Shown piece after piece: positions 32,679 through 41,970 of a DNA stretch of 64,000 nt. Numbering within the stretch: position 1 is the first letter of the stretch; each line of letters opens with the position of its first letter. The notes under the pieces are model-generated. The model worked only from the letters and a program-made list of their open reading frames with translations, was not told where the DNA came from and searched no databases. A program made the position numbers and the translations under genes. Source of the DNA: Citrobacter sp. Cu233 (GTDB lineage: Bacteria; Pseudomonadota; Gammaproteobacteria; Enterobacterales; Enterobacteriaceae); contig NZ_JAOWIF010000035.1 of NCBI RefSeq assembly GCF_030332225.1, forward strand, positions 310,001-374,000, read 5' to 3'.

Positions 32679-33104
32679 TTATTGTGATTGTTGTAATTGA
32701 CGTACGTGGGCAACAACGTCCAGGCAACTGCTACGCCCGGCTTCGACCAGTTCAGCCACGCAGGTGGTCAACTGGCCATGCTCGCGTTTGTCGAGCGCCT
32801 CCAGCAGCAAAGAGGCATTGAGCCCGGAAATCACTGCCACCGGGTAATCGGCACTCAGCCGCGCCGCCACGTTAGAGGTGGTGCCGCCAATAAAATCAGT
32901 CAGGATCAGTGAACCTTCCGGCATGGTTTTCACCACGGCTTCGACGCGCTGATAAAACTCGCCAAGCGTATCAACAGGCATCAGCGCGATTTCCGTTACG
33001 CCTTTAATTTCGCCCATTACCATGCGCAGGCTGTTGCAAAGCTGTTGCCCCCAGCCGCCATGGGTCAGCAGCAGGATCTGGGGCAAGGATTCAGTGGTAG
33101 TCAA
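32679..33104 (-). CDS. dgaA: DgaA, mannose-family PTS EIIA component
   Basis: Cytoplasmic IIA domain, 141 residues, that receives phosphate from HPr. The active histidine is in LLLTHGGWGQQL (H16). The start codon is TTG at 33104, positioned five bases after a strong GGAGG (rc of 33109-33115); no ATG fits. First gene of the structural dga operon, 42 bases downstream of a sigma-54 promoter match at 33146-33160. Confidence 0.93.
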   Translation of the reverse strand: MTTTESLPQILLLTHGGWGQQLCNSLRMVMGEIKGVTEIALMPVDTLGEFYQRVEAVVKTMPEGSLILTDFIGGTTSNVAARLSADYPVAVISGLNASLLLEALDKREHGQLTTCVAELVEAGRSSCLDVVAHVRQLQQSQ

Positions 33105-33145
33105 AATGGCCTCCTGGCTCGATTACATAGACATAAGTAAACAGA

Positions 33146-33160
33146 GCAAAGGCTGTGCCA
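33146..33160 (-). promoter_or_regulatory. Sigma-54 promoter of dgaABCDEF
   Basis: On the minus strand the sequence reads TGGCAC-AGCCT-TTGC, an exact match to the sigma-54 core consensus (TGGCAC, N5, TTGC). It lies 42 bases before the dgaA start and downstream of the gene for the LevR-type sigma-54 activator DgaR. Confidence 0.9.
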
Positions 33161-33193
33161 GAATTTGTGTCACGCGGGGGCGGTGTGGGTGAC

Positions 33194-33214
33194 GGTGGGG
33201 CGCAAAGCCCCACC
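33194..33214 (-). terminator. Hairpin after dgaR
   Basis: GGTGGGGC / GCCCCACC perfect 8-bp stem with a 5-base loop, 11 bases after the dgaR stop and upstream of the dgaA promoter. There is no T-run; it may pause or terminate the dgaR transcript or stabilise its end. Confidence 0.55.
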
Positions 33215-33224
33215 AGACGAGGGA

Positions 33225-36023
33225 TTAGCTATATAACAGTTCGTAGATATAAATATATTCCGCGTCCGATAACCGAATGGCATAGGCCTCTTCGATCGGC
33301 AGGAAGGCGGATTTAATGACACTAAACGCGCGAACATCCAGATCTGGCTTGTTCTCCAGCGCCATCTGTAACGGTTTACGATTAATCACGATACGCTCGA
33401 CCATACAACAGCAGTGGATCAGGAAGCGCAGTGTCACCTGGCGGCTCGGTTTCAGCGAAAGCGTGGCGGTCAGATGGTTAAGTACACCTTCCATCTCCTT
33501 CAGAATACGCTGCGGGTTAAGCACTGAGATATGGTTAATGATACTTTCCATGGTCAACGCACTGATAAAACGCATCGCGCTGCGCTCCATCTCCAGACGG
33601 CGCTCACTGCTTGAAAGATCCGGCGTCAGCAGACTGAGCACCAGTTCAGGCCCCTGCTCGGAGAACAACTCTTCAAGCGAGATAAACGGGATATCAGGCA
33701 GTCCCGGCTGGAAAGTACCGACAATGCCTGCCAGTCGTTCGCTGGCGTTAATCGCCTGCTGAATGCGCTCCAGGCTGCGAACTTCGTTGTAATCGAGGAT
33801 CACCATCCGCGTATCCTGCGACATTAACTCACCAAAACTCTCTTCCAGCACCTTTTTGATTTTTTCCGCCGTGCCCATACCGGTGATGCAAGAGATGACC
33901 AGCACTTTGCCACTGTTTTCCTGCTGTGGCGTACAGAGCTGGCAGGGTATATTTTTGCTCTGCATCAGCGCCGCCAGCTGTGGCAAATCACTGGTTTCGT
34001 AGCTTAAATCCAGTCCTATCTCCAGCAGACTGGTGAGCGTGATATTGGGCATCAGCAGAACGTCTATCTGGAATAATTTGCTGATCGTGCTCCCAAAATG
34101 GACCAATGAGCCAATATCAACCATCAGGATTAACCGCCGATATTGCCGGGTCTGGATCATCTGCGTCAGGGCTTCCAGCGTGTCATGCACCGACTGCTCA
34201 AAAGGCATATCGATAGCGCTGAACACCTCGCGTTCCAGCACACGATTCACGTACTGCGCCTGGCTTGTGGCTGTCGTCGCGCCGTGGGCAATCAAAATCA
34301 CCCCGCAATCCGGGCTGGCATCAATCCGTTGACGGTAATGGCGGCACTCCTTGAGGAACAGGCACAGCCAGACCACTTCCGTTGCCGGGCACTGAATATG
34401 CAGCAGTTCATTGATTTTTCGGCATAACAGCGTGGCGTTTTCGTATTCATCTTTACAGCGGTCGAGGATCAGGCTGGAAGAATAAAGTTGTGGAATAAGC
34501 CCGCGCTGTACATAACCAATCAACGCCAGAAAGTGTTTGCGCAGCGGATTCACCAGGTTTTCCGGCAACGTAAAACCCAGCACCTGTTCAACACAGCCGA
34601 TAAGTAACGTCACCCGTTCTTCAATCTGGTCACCGTAGCGCGGTGGATGCGCCACGCTATCACGGCTGTAAAGACCATATTCAAAAATCGAACTGAGTTT
34701 ATTTTTGAGTATCGCCAGCGTTTCAGCTGGCGGTACGTTGCTGTTACGCAGGTTGATATATTCCCGGGTCAGGAAGCTGTAAAAGAGATCGCTCTCTTCA
34801 ATTTCAGCCCCGGTCGCCAGCGAATTTTTCAGCGCAGGCAACGTTCGGGCATCAATGCTCAGGTGCTCTTTCCCTTCGAACAGCGCCCCAACCAGCAAAC
34901 GTTGTTCCGGCGTGGCGTTAAACGGGATGTCTGCCAGACGTTTATCCAGTTGTAGCGTATCGCTGTGCTCCGTCATCCCCGAAGCCCAAGCCTGGGCGCA
35001 GAGAAACTGAATGTCGCTCTTGAGCTGACCAATGTTGCCTTCTAACGGTTTGTTCAGCAGCCAAAGCAGCAAAGTGCGGTCGATGCTTACTGTACGCTCG
35101 ATTTTACGGCTCTCACGCTGTAAGAATCCGACAATCAATTCAACCTGTTCCTCCACCGAGCGCTGGCGGATGCCGGGGAGATCGATACACACCTGAATAC
35201 GCCGCTGGAAGGTGCGCAGCAATGCTGAGCTGACGGGTTCGGTGGTGGCACAAATCAGACGAACCGCAATAGAACGCGCCGTACCGCTTGAACCCAACGG
35301 TCGATACTCGCCTTTGTCGAGAATAGAGAACAGCTTTTCCTGACCTTCATACGGCAGACGATGGACTTCATCGAGCAGTAGATAACCGCCGTCGGCCTGC
35401 TCGACCAGACCGGGTTTATTCTCGTTTGCGCCGGTAAAAGCGCCCTGTCGATGGCCAAACAGGTGTGAAGAGAGCAACTCCGGGTTATGGGCGTATTCCG
35501 CGCAGTTGAAATACACCAGCGGCGGGGGCGTGCCCGTTGCGCGTTCAGAGGCAAAACGGTGCATCAGTTCAGCAAAAAAAGTTTTGCCGACACCAGAAGG
35601 ACCGGTCAAAAGGACGTGTAATCCGTGGGGATAAAGCACCGCCGCCCGGCCTTTTTCCACCGCATCGCGCAAACTGCGATCGTAGCCAATCAGGCCAAAA
35701 AAGGGATCATCTGCCGCCTGATTTTCCTGAGCAGGTAACAGATCGGCAACGGTTTGTACTTCACGCTCAGACTCATCGAGTTTGCGATCCAGCAATGTCT
35801 CAATCGCCTGACGATGCAAAAAGAATACCGGACGCCCGCGGCTTTTAATCGCCAGACCGTCATTCCAGAGTTGATTGAGATCTTTACTGACCGAATTGCG
35901 CGCCAGCCCAAGGTTAAAGCCGATAGCTTCCGCTGTGAACGCCGTTTCCTGCGCCAGATGGGCAAGATTCAGTCCTCGCGTCAGTCGTTCCAGCTCTCCC
36001 AGTATTATCTCAATCCGTCTCAT
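33225..36023 (-). CDS. dgaR: DgaR, LevR-family sigma-54-dependent activator
   Basis: Transcription activator of 932 residues for the dga operon. Order of domains: N-terminal helix-turn-helix (about 1-70); AAA+ domain with Walker A GPSGVGKT (141-148) and the sigma-54 contact loop GAFTGA (194-199); then PTS-regulation (PRD) segments, an EIIA-mannose-like domain (GVILIAHGATTATSQAQ) and an EIIB-like segment (ISCITGMGTAEKIKK). The C-terminus is a second PRD. Activity in this family is set by phosphorylation from PTS proteins according to substrate. It lies directly upstream of, and on the same strand as, dgaA. Confidence 0.95.
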   Translation of the reverse strand: MRRIEIILGELERLTRGLNLAHLAQETAFTAEAIGFNLGLARNSVSKDLNQLWNDGLAIKSRGRPVFFLHRQAIETLLDRKLDESEREVQTVADLLPAQENQAADDPFFGLIGYDRSLRDAVEKGRAAVLYPHGLHVLLTGPSGVGKTFFAELMHRFASERATGTPPPLVYFNCAEYAHNPELLSSHLFGHRQGAFTGANENKPGLVEQADGGYLLLDEVHRLPYEGQEKLFSILDKGEYRPLGSSGTARSIAVRLICATTEPVSSALLRTFQRRIQVCIDLPGIRQRSVEEQVELIVGFLQRESRKIERTVSIDRTLLLWLLNKPLEGNIGQLKSDIQFLCAQAWASGMTEHSDTLQLDKRLADIPFNATPEQRLLVGALFEGKEHLSIDARTLPALKNSLATGAEIEESDLFYSFLTREYINLRNSNVPPAETLAILKNKLSSIFEYGLYSRDSVAHPPRYGDQIEERVTLLIGCVEQVLGFTLPENLVNPLRKHFLALIGYVQRGLIPQLYSSSLILDRCKDEYENATLLCRKINELLHIQCPATEVVWLCLFLKECRHYRQRIDASPDCGVILIAHGATTATSQAQYVNRVLEREVFSAIDMPFEQSVHDTLEALTQMIQTRQYRRLILMVDIGSLVHFGSTISKLFQIDVLLMPNITLTSLLEIGLDLSYETSDLPQLAALMQSKNIPCQLCTPQQENSGKVLVISCITGMGTAEKIKKVLEESFGELMSQDTRMVILDYNEVRSLERIQQAINASERLAGIVGTFQPGLPDIPFISLEELFSEQGPELVLSLLTPDLSSSERRLEMERSAMRFISALTMESIINHISVLNPQRILKEMEGVLNHLTATLSLKPSRQVTLRFLIHCCCMVERIVINRKPLQMALENKPDLDVRAFSVIKSAFLPIEEAYAIRLSDAEYIYIYELLYS

Positions 36024-36126
36024 CTCTTTACCGCTTAAGAAATAAATGATTGTTCAGAACATACACTATTCTGCTGCGCAAGAAAGTGAGGCGGCATCCA
36101 GTCGTTACGGGCAACCCTCCCGGTCA

Positions 36127-36543
36127 TCAAAATGTTTTTGCTAAATAATGACGTGCAGCACCTGATTCCGGGAAATTATCGAGGGTCATTTGCAACTGAT
36201 AGCCGTTCTTTTGATAAAACGGCAGCGCCTGGAAACTCATGGTATCAACCAGCGCATGCAGACATCCTCGCTCACGTGCCGTCTGTTCTGCCACTTGCAT
36301 CAGTTTCGTGCCATAACCGCCTTTGCGCAGGGCGTCATCCATCCATAAGAACTCAATGCACAACCATTCGCCTTTGATTTTGCCGATCAGCCCACCCCGA
36401 ATCTTATTGTGTTCATCACGCCAGTAGACCGCCAAATCACCAAAGTTGGTCGTTTTCAGGAACTGGAAATTGTAAGCACGCAGCCCGGTAAGCAGCGCAT
36501 TTTGATCATCTTCTGTAACGGTATCAGTAATCTGTATCTGCAT
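36127..36543 (-). CDS. GNAT-family N-acetyltransferase
   Basis: Acetyl-CoA-dependent acetyltransferase of 138 residues. Motif A is visible as the stretch from [17 protein letters not shown] to EQTARERGC, and motif B as [15 protein letters not shown]. The substrate is unknown. Start 36543 has CAGGAGGAT just upstream. It stands alone between dgaR and yicS, with its own promoter in the 130-base gap shared divergently with yicS. Confidence 0.9.
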   Translation of the reverse strand: MQIQITDTVTEDDQNALLTGLRAYNFQFLKTTNFGDLAVYWRDEHNKIRGGLIGKIKGEWLCIEFLWMDDALRKGGYGTKLMQVAEQTARERGCLHALVDTMSFQALPFYQKNGYQLQMTLDNFPESGAARHYLAKTF

Positions 36544-36672
36544 CCTATCCTCCTGAAAGACTACAACTTCTGGCTGATTTATTTTTAATCGTTAACACAG
36601 GCTGATGAGTGAGCCGTATGCCATCTACACTTACTCTTGAGATGATGCGCATCAACAACAAGGATTATTATC

Positions 36673-36966
36673 ATGAAATTAGCCGTTTTTCCGATTATTG
36701 CCGTCCTTTTCACGCTACCGGGCCCGGCGCAGGCTGACTCGGCTTACGGCGGGTTACAGTCGGTTCACGAAAAGAACACCGTACTCAAGGATTTGCGCAA
36801 GCTTTGCACCCCACAGGGGTCGCCATCAGATGAAGTGTGGGAAAAAACAATTATGTCTGATACGCGCAATCAGCAGCATATTCGCGAAGCCATTGTGGCG
36901 ATAGAAAGAAATAATCAGAACAACTACTGGGAAGCGCTTGGCAAAGTTGAATGCCCTGATTTATAG
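36673..36966 (+). CDS. yicS: YicS, small exported protein
   Basis: Protein of 97 residues with a signal peptide (MKLAVFPIIAVLFTLPGPAQA) and two cysteines in the mature part (KLCTPQG and VECPDL) that can form one disulfide. It corresponds to E. coli YicS by position next to nlpA/nepI and by composition. AAGGA precedes the ATG. The function is unknown; periplasmic location is inferred. Confidence 0.88.
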   Translation: MKLAVFPIIAVLFTLPGPAQADSAYGGLQSVHEKNTVLKDLRKLCTPQGSPSDEVWEKTIMSDTRNQQHIREAIVAIERNNQNNYWEALGKVECPDL

Positions 36967-37060
36967 CCATTATGTCGGAAAATGAGCACTGTAACCGGTT
37001 TCCGTATCGCAAAAACACGTATTGTTGCCACAACGAATAAAGAGTAAGGGAGCAACAATA

Positions 37061-38443
37061 ATGCGATACCGTTTTCCTGCGAACTTCTGGTGGGGCAGTG
37101 CCTGCTCCGCGCTGCAAACGGAAGGTGATAGCCTCAACGGCGGCAAAAGCCAGACCACATGGGATGCGTGGTTCGACCGCCAACCGGGTCGTTTCCATCA
37201 GGGCATTGGCCCGGCGAACACATCCACGTTTTATCAGCATTGGAAACAGGACATCGCCCTACTCAACCAGCTGAAACATAACAGCTTTCGTACATCACTG
37301 AGCTGGTCACGCCTGATCCCAAACGGCACGGGTGAGGTGAATCCAGAGGCCGTTGATTTTTATAACAACGTTATCGACGAGTTACTGGCTCAAGGTATTA
37401 CGCCCTTTATCACCCTGTTCCATTTTGACATGCCGATGGTGATGCAGGAGAAAGGCGGCTGGGAAAACCGTGAAGTGGTCGAGGCATTTGGCCACTATGC
37501 ACAGACCTGCTTTAACTTGTTCGGCAATCGGGTGAAGCACTGGTTCACCTTTAACGAACCGATTGTCCCGGTAGAAGGCGGTTATCTGTATGATTTTCAC
37601 TACCCTAACGTGGTGGATTTCAAACGCGCCACGACTGTGGCGTACCACACCATCCTGGCACATTCGCTGGCGGTTCGGGCCTGGCGCGTCGGAGGTTATG
37701 ACGGCGAAATTGGCGTAGTGTTGAATTTAACGCCTTCTTATCCTCGCTCGCAAAATCCGGCAGATGTAAAAGCCGCACACCATGCAGACCTGCTCTTTAA
37801 CCGTAGTTTCCTCGATCCGGTGCTGAAAGGTGAGTACCCGGCAGACCTGGTAGAACTGTTGAAAGAGTACGATCAGCTGCCAGCATGTCTCCCCGGCGAC
37901 AGCCAACTGATAGCTGATGGCAAAATTGATCTGCTGGGCATCAATTATTATCAGCCGCGTCGCGTGAAATGTCGCGATAGCGCAGTCAATCCGAACGCAC
38001 CGTTTATGCCGGAATGGTTATTTGATTACTACGAAATGCCGGGACGTAAAATGAACCCTTACCGTGGCTGGGAAATATATGAGCCGGGTATTTACGATAT
38101 TATTACCAACCTGCGTGATAATTACGGCAATCCGCGCTGTTTTATTTCTGAAAACGGTATGGGTGTCGAAAATGAGCAGCGTTTCATCCAGCAGGATCAG
38201 ATAAACGACAGCTATCGTATTGAATTTGTCTCTGAACATCTGAAATGGCTACATAAAGGCATTAGCGAAGGCTGCAATTGTCTTGGCTACCATATGTGGA
38301 CCTTTATTGATAACTGGTCATGGCTGAACGGATACAAAAACCGCTACGGTTTTGTCCAGCTCGATCTGGAAACGCAAAAACGTACGGTGAAAAAGAGTGG
38401 CGAATGGTTTGCTCATACCGCCGGGCACAATGGTTTTGATTGA
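37061..38443 (+). CDS. Glycoside hydrolase family 1 6-phospho-beta-glucosidase
   Basis: Cytoplasmic hydrolase of 460 residues, normal for GH1. The acid/base glutamate lies in TFNEPI and the nucleophile in CFISENGMG. Other family blocks are FRTSLSWSRLIPNG and HMWTFIDNWSWLNGYKNRYGFVQLD. Tyr/Lys-rich C-terminal features (GYKNRYGF) suit binding of a 6-phosphate. It would cleave phosphorylated beta-glucosides imported by a PTS, but no PTS gene is adjacent. Start 37061 is set by GGGAG nine bases upstream. An insert relative to E. coli between yicS and nepI. Confidence 0.92.
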   Translation: MRYRFPANFWWGSACSALQTEGDSLNGGKSQTTWDAWFDRQPGRFHQGIGPANTSTFYQHWKQDIALLNQLKHNSFRTSLSWSRLIPNGTGEVNPEAVDFYNNVIDELLAQGITPFITLFHFDMPMVMQEKGGWENREVVEAFGHYAQTCFNLFGNRVKHWFTFNEPIVPVEGGYLYDFHYPNVVDFKRATTVAYHTILAHSLAVRAWRVGGYDGEIGVVLNLTPSYPRSQNPADVKAAHHADLLFNRSFLDPVLKGEYPADLVELLKEYDQLPACLPGDSQLIADGKIDLLGINYYQPRRVKCRDSAVNPNAPFMPEWLFDYYEMPGRKMNPYRGWEIYEPGIYDIITNLRDNYGNPRCFISENGMGVENEQRFIQQDQINDSYRIEFVSEHLKWLHKGISEGCNCLGYHMWTFIDNWSWLNGYKNRYGFVQLDLETQKRTVKKSGEWFAHTAGHNGFD

Positions 38444-38457
38444 GAAATGAACAGGCG

Positions 38458-38488
38458 GCCGGATGGCGGTGCAAACACCGCATCCGGC
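38458..38488. repeat. REP-type palindrome between GH1 gene and nepI
   Basis: GCCGGATG / CATCCGGC with an inner GGTG/CACC dyad, typical of REP elements. It lies between two converging genes, 15 bases after the GH1 stop and 15 bases before the nepI stop. Confidence 0.8.
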
Positions 38489-38502
38489 AATATCCGATAA
38501 GA

Positions 38503-39696
38503 TTATTGATCCGCTTTAATACGGACTTTCGCCGCCACCAGAAGCGCCGTCAGCAGCATCAGAGCACCTGAGAGCATCAGGGGAGACAGCAAACCAAGGT
38601 TATCGAGCGCATACCCGCCAATTGCGGCGCCACAGGTGTTAGCCAGTTGGATCACGGCGACCTGAACGGACCCGGCTTTCTCTGCCTGATCGGCCAAAGA
38701 ACGGGTGATCCACGTCGACCAGCCGACCGGTACCAGCGCAAACGACAGCCCCCAGATAATCGCAATTGCAGCTGCCACCACTTTGTCACTCCCCCACAGA
38801 ATCAGCACCAGCGCGCAGAGCGCGAGCACCAGCGGCGCACCGGCTAATGCCAGTTTGACCGAACGTTTCAGGATAACCGACGAGAGCGACGTCCCGACAA
38901 AACTGGCAATACCAAAGCTCAGCAGCACCAGCGTCAAACCATCCACATCAAATCCCGCCAGATTCATGTACACCGGGCGGATGTAGGTAAAGAAGGCGAA
39001 CTGCCCGGCAAAGGACATGAAGATAGCAATCATGCCAGCCATTACCCCCGGTCGTTGCAGCAGACTAAACATGTTTTGTTTCTGGTGTGATGGCTCACCG
39101 GGCAGCGAAGGCAGCGATTTCACCACCCAGATGGTGCACAGCACGCCCATCACCGCCGCGGCATTAAAGACGTTGCGCCAGCCAATGATGCCGCCTAAGA
39201 AGCTCCCCAGCGGGGCGGCAATGACCAGTGCGATAGAGACTGCACCAAAGATCACCGATAACGCTTTCGGCACCGTCCGTGCAGGAACCAGACGCATGGT
39301 CAGCGATGCCGACATCGCCCAGAACCCGCCAAGCGCCAGACCGAGACAGGCACGACCAATCAACAACAAGGTAAACGAGTTGGCAAAGGAAACCAGCAGG
39401 CAGGAGATCGTCAGCAGCACCGAAAAGAGGAGCACCACGTAGCGACGATCGGTTGCCTGAATAATTTGTGTCACAAACAGGCTGGCAAACATGGCGACAA
39501 ACGCCGTTACGGTCACCGATTGTCCGGCAACACCTTCCGAAATACCGAGATCCTGCGCCATTGGCGTCAACAAACTGACGGGCAGAAATTCAACGGTTAT
39601 CAGGCAGGCAACACAGAACGCCACGGCGAATACCGCCGACCAGTTCGGTCGGGCATTTGCCTCAGCGCGGGATTTTTGTTCAATAGCGTCACTCAT
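38503..39696 (-). CDS. nepI: NepI, purine ribonucleoside efflux pump
   Basis: Major-facilitator (DHA1) exporter of 397 residues with 12 membrane helices, known in E. coli to export inosine, guanosine and related 6-mercaptopurine ribosides. The N-terminal part matches NepI ([39 protein letters not shown]). ACGCAGGTAACAAA precedes the start. Core gene in its usual position relative to yicN and uhpT. Confidence 0.93.
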   Translation of the reverse strand: MSDAIEQKSRAEANARPNWSAVFAVAFCVACLITVEFLPVSLLTPMAQDLGISEGVAGQSVTVTAFVAMFASLFVTQIIQATDRRYVVLLFSVLLTISCLLVSFANSFTLLLIGRACLGLALGGFWAMSASLTMRLVPARTVPKALSVIFGAVSIALVIAAPLGSFLGGIIGWRNVFNAAAVMGVLCTIWVVKSLPSLPGEPSHQKQNMFSLLQRPGVMAGMIAIFMSFAGQFAFFTYIRPVYMNLAGFDVDGLTLVLLSFGIASFVGTSLSSVILKRSVKLALAGAPLVLALCALVLILWGSDKVVAAAIAIIWGLSFALVPVGWSTWITRSLADQAEKAGSVQVAVIQLANTCGAAIGGYALDNLGLLSPLMLSGALMLLTALLVAAKVRIKADQ

Positions 39697-39840
39697 TTTG
39701 TTACCTGCGTGGGTTCATTGTAGAAAAGTTACGCAGTGTAACACTAAAAGTGTGACGCATTTAACGCTTCAGCAACTGTTTGCCGTCGTATAGCAACGTT
39801 GTCTTATCCGGTCTACGACAGAGTGCCGTTGTTAGATCAC

Positions 39841-40365
39841 CTAAACCTCGCGTGCAGCCCTTGCCAGCCCGGTTATCCACTCCTGGTGACCATTAATCAT
39901 CGGATTGGGTAGCGTGCGCGCCAGCTCCTGTGCCGGAACACCACGCTGCGACTCCTGCGTCAGAATACGTACGCGCCCGCCGGGTAAATCCTCAAACAGC
40001 CAGGCATGGACAACATCCAGACGCGAATCAGCATCCCCTTCCGCCCAGCCGTGCCAGGCAATACGCGCAGCCTGACCATCGACCGGTGGTACATATTCGA
40101 TGGCCTGCGCTTCAATTGGGAAACCAAAAGTTGTGAAACGGAAACGGGCGTTCATACTCAGAAACGGTCCGGAGCCATCGTGAAACCGGATATCCGCCAC
40201 ATTGCTGTAATACGTCGGCCAGCGCGTTGTGTCGTTGAGCTGCGCCCAGACAGCGCGGGCGCTCAGTCCGGCAACAATGATTTCATTGGAGGCAAAGTTA
40301 TCGGTCGCCCCTGGCAAATACGCTTGCGGCCAGATAATTGCACTTTGTTGAGTCGCTTGTTTCAT
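39841..40365 (-). CDS. SRPBCC-family (START-like) protein
   Basis: Small protein of 174 residues of the SRPBCC/polyketide-cyclase-like fold that binds hydrophobic ligands (SNEIIVAGLSARAVWAQLNDTTRWPTYYSNV, HGWAEGDADSRLDVVHAWLFEDLPGGRVRILTQESQ). No ligand is known. The start codon and the ribosome-binding site GAGG lie within one arm of a 15-bp perfect inverted repeat (40363-40403), which suggests tight control. Genes of this type are often paired with an ArsR- or TetR-type repressor, but none is adjacent here. Not part of the E. coli K-12 order. Confidence 0.85.
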   Translation of the reverse strand: MKQATQQSAIIWPQAYLPGATDNFASNEIIVAGLSARAVWAQLNDTTRWPTYYSNVADIRFHDGSGPFLSMNARFRFTTFGFPIEAQAIEYVPPVDGQAARIAWHGWAEGDADSRLDVVHAWLFEDLPGGRVRILTQESQRGVPAQELARTLPNPMINGHQEWITGLARAAREV

Positions 40366-40403
40366 GATGAACCTCGTCGTGTGAGTTAACGAGGTTCATC
40401 ATG
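40363..40403 (-). promoter_or_regulatory. 15-bp perfect inverted repeat over the SRPBCC start codon
   Basis: CATGATGAACCTCGT (40363-40377) and ACGAGGTTCATCATG (40389-40403) are perfect complements with an 11-base spacer. In the minus-strand transcript the second arm in reading order holds the Shine-Dalgarno GAGG and the AUG, so the hairpin would hide the start. The same symmetry could instead be an operator for a dimeric repressor. Confidence 0.7.
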
Positions 40404-40464
40404 CGCGGGAGAGAGATATAAATATAATGACGATTAAAAATATCCGTCATCACATATTTTGATA

Positions 40465-40929
40465 TCAGTGCAACCAGTGCACCCCATCTTCAGGTTGAAA
40501 AAAGGCGTTATAGCGCATCTGAAACGCATTTATCTCCTGCATATCCGGCTCCATTTCGCGCAGAAAACCCAGCGCCAGGCGTACCTGTGCGTCGGTAATC
40601 GGCGCGGCCAGCCGGGCTTTTTGCAACACCCGGTGCCACTGCAGCAGATTCTGTTCACTACCGTCAACAATGACGATTTGCCAGATTAGCAGCGCCTGGG
40701 CGGCATTTTGCAGATGCGATTCGTCAGGTCGATGAAGGTACTGTAAAAACGCCTCTCCCTGCACTTTCCCCATCTGATCGATCATTGATTCTACCGGCAC
40801 AACATCAATACTCAGACGTTCGCTCAGACGACGAATCGCGCGCCGTGACCCGGACGTCAGTACCCGAAAACCCACAACAAAAACAACAACCAGCGTGGCC
40901 AGTATTATCCAAATCATGCGCACATCCAT
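40465..40929 (-). CDS. yicN: YicN, DUF1198 family membrane protein
   Basis: Protein of 154 residues with one N-terminal membrane helix (MIWIILATLVVVFVVGFRVL) and a cytoplasmic helical domain (IRRLSERLSIDVVPVESMIDQMGKVQGEAFLQYL, ALGFLREMEPDMQEINAFQMRYNAFF). It agrees with E. coli YicN in family, size and location. Function unknown. Divergent from the LysR gene at 41023. Confidence 0.9.
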   Translation of the reverse strand: MDVRMIWIILATLVVVFVVGFRVLTSGSRRAIRRLSERLSIDVVPVESMIDQMGKVQGEAFLQYLHRPDESHLQNAAQALLIWQIVIVDGSEQNLLQWHRVLQKARLAAPITDAQVRLALGFLREMEPDMQEINAFQMRYNAFFQPEDGVHWLH

Positions 40930-41022
40930 TACCAGACAGGACGCCCATCATAGCGGCAAATTCACCGGTGTCGACGACTGAACGTGTCATAATGTGACTT
41001 ATCGACCCCATGAGCAGACATC

Positions 41023-41928
41023 ATGAAATCTGATATCAGAACCCTCGATCTTAATCTGTTGAAAACGCTGGATGCCCTGCTGGATGAACGCAACGTTACC
41101 CGGGCGGCGCAGCGACTGTCGCTCACCCAACCAGCGGTTAGCGGCATGCTAAACCGTCTGCGTGATTATTTTGACGATCCGCTGTTTGTCCGCACGCCGC
41201 ACGGTATCGTCCCGACACTACGGGCTCGCGCGATGGCAGCCCCCATCAAACAGATCCTCAGCGACATTGATATCCTGCTTAAGCCCGCGCAGTTCGACCC
41301 ACTCACCGAAACGCTCACCTTTACCGTCGCCGCTACCGATTACGCCCTTAAAGCGGTGATCGTGCCGTTTATCGCCGCGCTTCGCGCACGTGCGCCAGGT
41401 ATTCGTGTGCGGGTCGTTCCCGTTGAGCCGGAGCAGCTAACAACACAGTTTGAGCAGGGTAAAATTGACCTGGCGCTGCTGACGCCGGATTCAACACCGG
41501 ATAATTTGCACAACCGCCCGTTATATAACGAAGAGTATGTCTGTCTCATGCGTCATGATCATCCCGATGCCCACCAGGCGTTAACACTCGATCGCTTCTG
41601 CGCGCTGGAGCATGTGCTGGTTTCTTATAAGGGCGAAAATTTCTGGGGGGTCACCGATGATGCGCTGGCAGATGTCGGACGAAAACGACAGATTGGTTTG
41701 TCAGTCAGCAGTTTTCTGGTTCTGCCGGATATCCTCGCCATTAGCGAGATGATTGCCGTCGTCCCTGCCCGACTGGCCTATACCGATCCCCGGATGCACG
41801 TTGTATCGCCGCCGCTGCCCATTGCTGGTTTTACTAAAAGTATGGCCTGGCACGAACGCACGCACCGCGATGCGGCGCATCAGTGGCTACGCAATCTGGT
41901 GCATGCAACCAGTCAATCTAAAACATAA
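41023..41928 (+). CDS. LysR-family transcriptional regulator (NodD/LeuO-like group)
   Basis: Regulator of 301 residues. The DNA-binding helix-turn-helix is classic (LDLNLLKTLDALLDERNVTRAAQRLSLTQPAVSGMLNRLR) and the N-terminal spacing matches the NodD/PcpR branch. The effector domain begins near residue 90. Its target is unknown; it is divergent from yicN and convergent with uhpT. Not present at this place in E. coli K-12, so it is accessory to the lineage. Confidence 0.92.
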   Translation: MKSDIRTLDLNLLKTLDALLDERNVTRAAQRLSLTQPAVSGMLNRLRDYFDDPLFVRTPHGIVPTLRARAMAAPIKQILSDIDILLKPAQFDPLTETLTFTVAATDYALKAVIVPFIAALRARAPGIRVRVVPVEPEQLTTQFEQGKIDLALLTPDSTPDNLHNRPLYNEEYVCLMRHDHPDAHQALTLDRFCALEHVLVSYKGENFWGVTDDALADVGRKRQIGLSVSSFLVLPDILAISEMIAVVPARLAYTDPRMHVVSPPLPIAGFTKSMAWHERTHRDAAHQWLRNLVHATSQSKT

Positions 41929-41932
41929 AAAA

Positions 41933-41951
41933 ACCCGCCATAAAGGCGGGT
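41933..41951 (-). terminator. Terminator of uhpT
   Basis: ACCCGCC / GGCGGGT stem with a 5-base loop. On the minus strand it is followed by seven T. It ends uhpT and lies just after the LysR stop on the other strand, where no T-run follows. Confidence 0.8.
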
Positions 41952-41970
41952 AAAAGTTACCACTACACAC

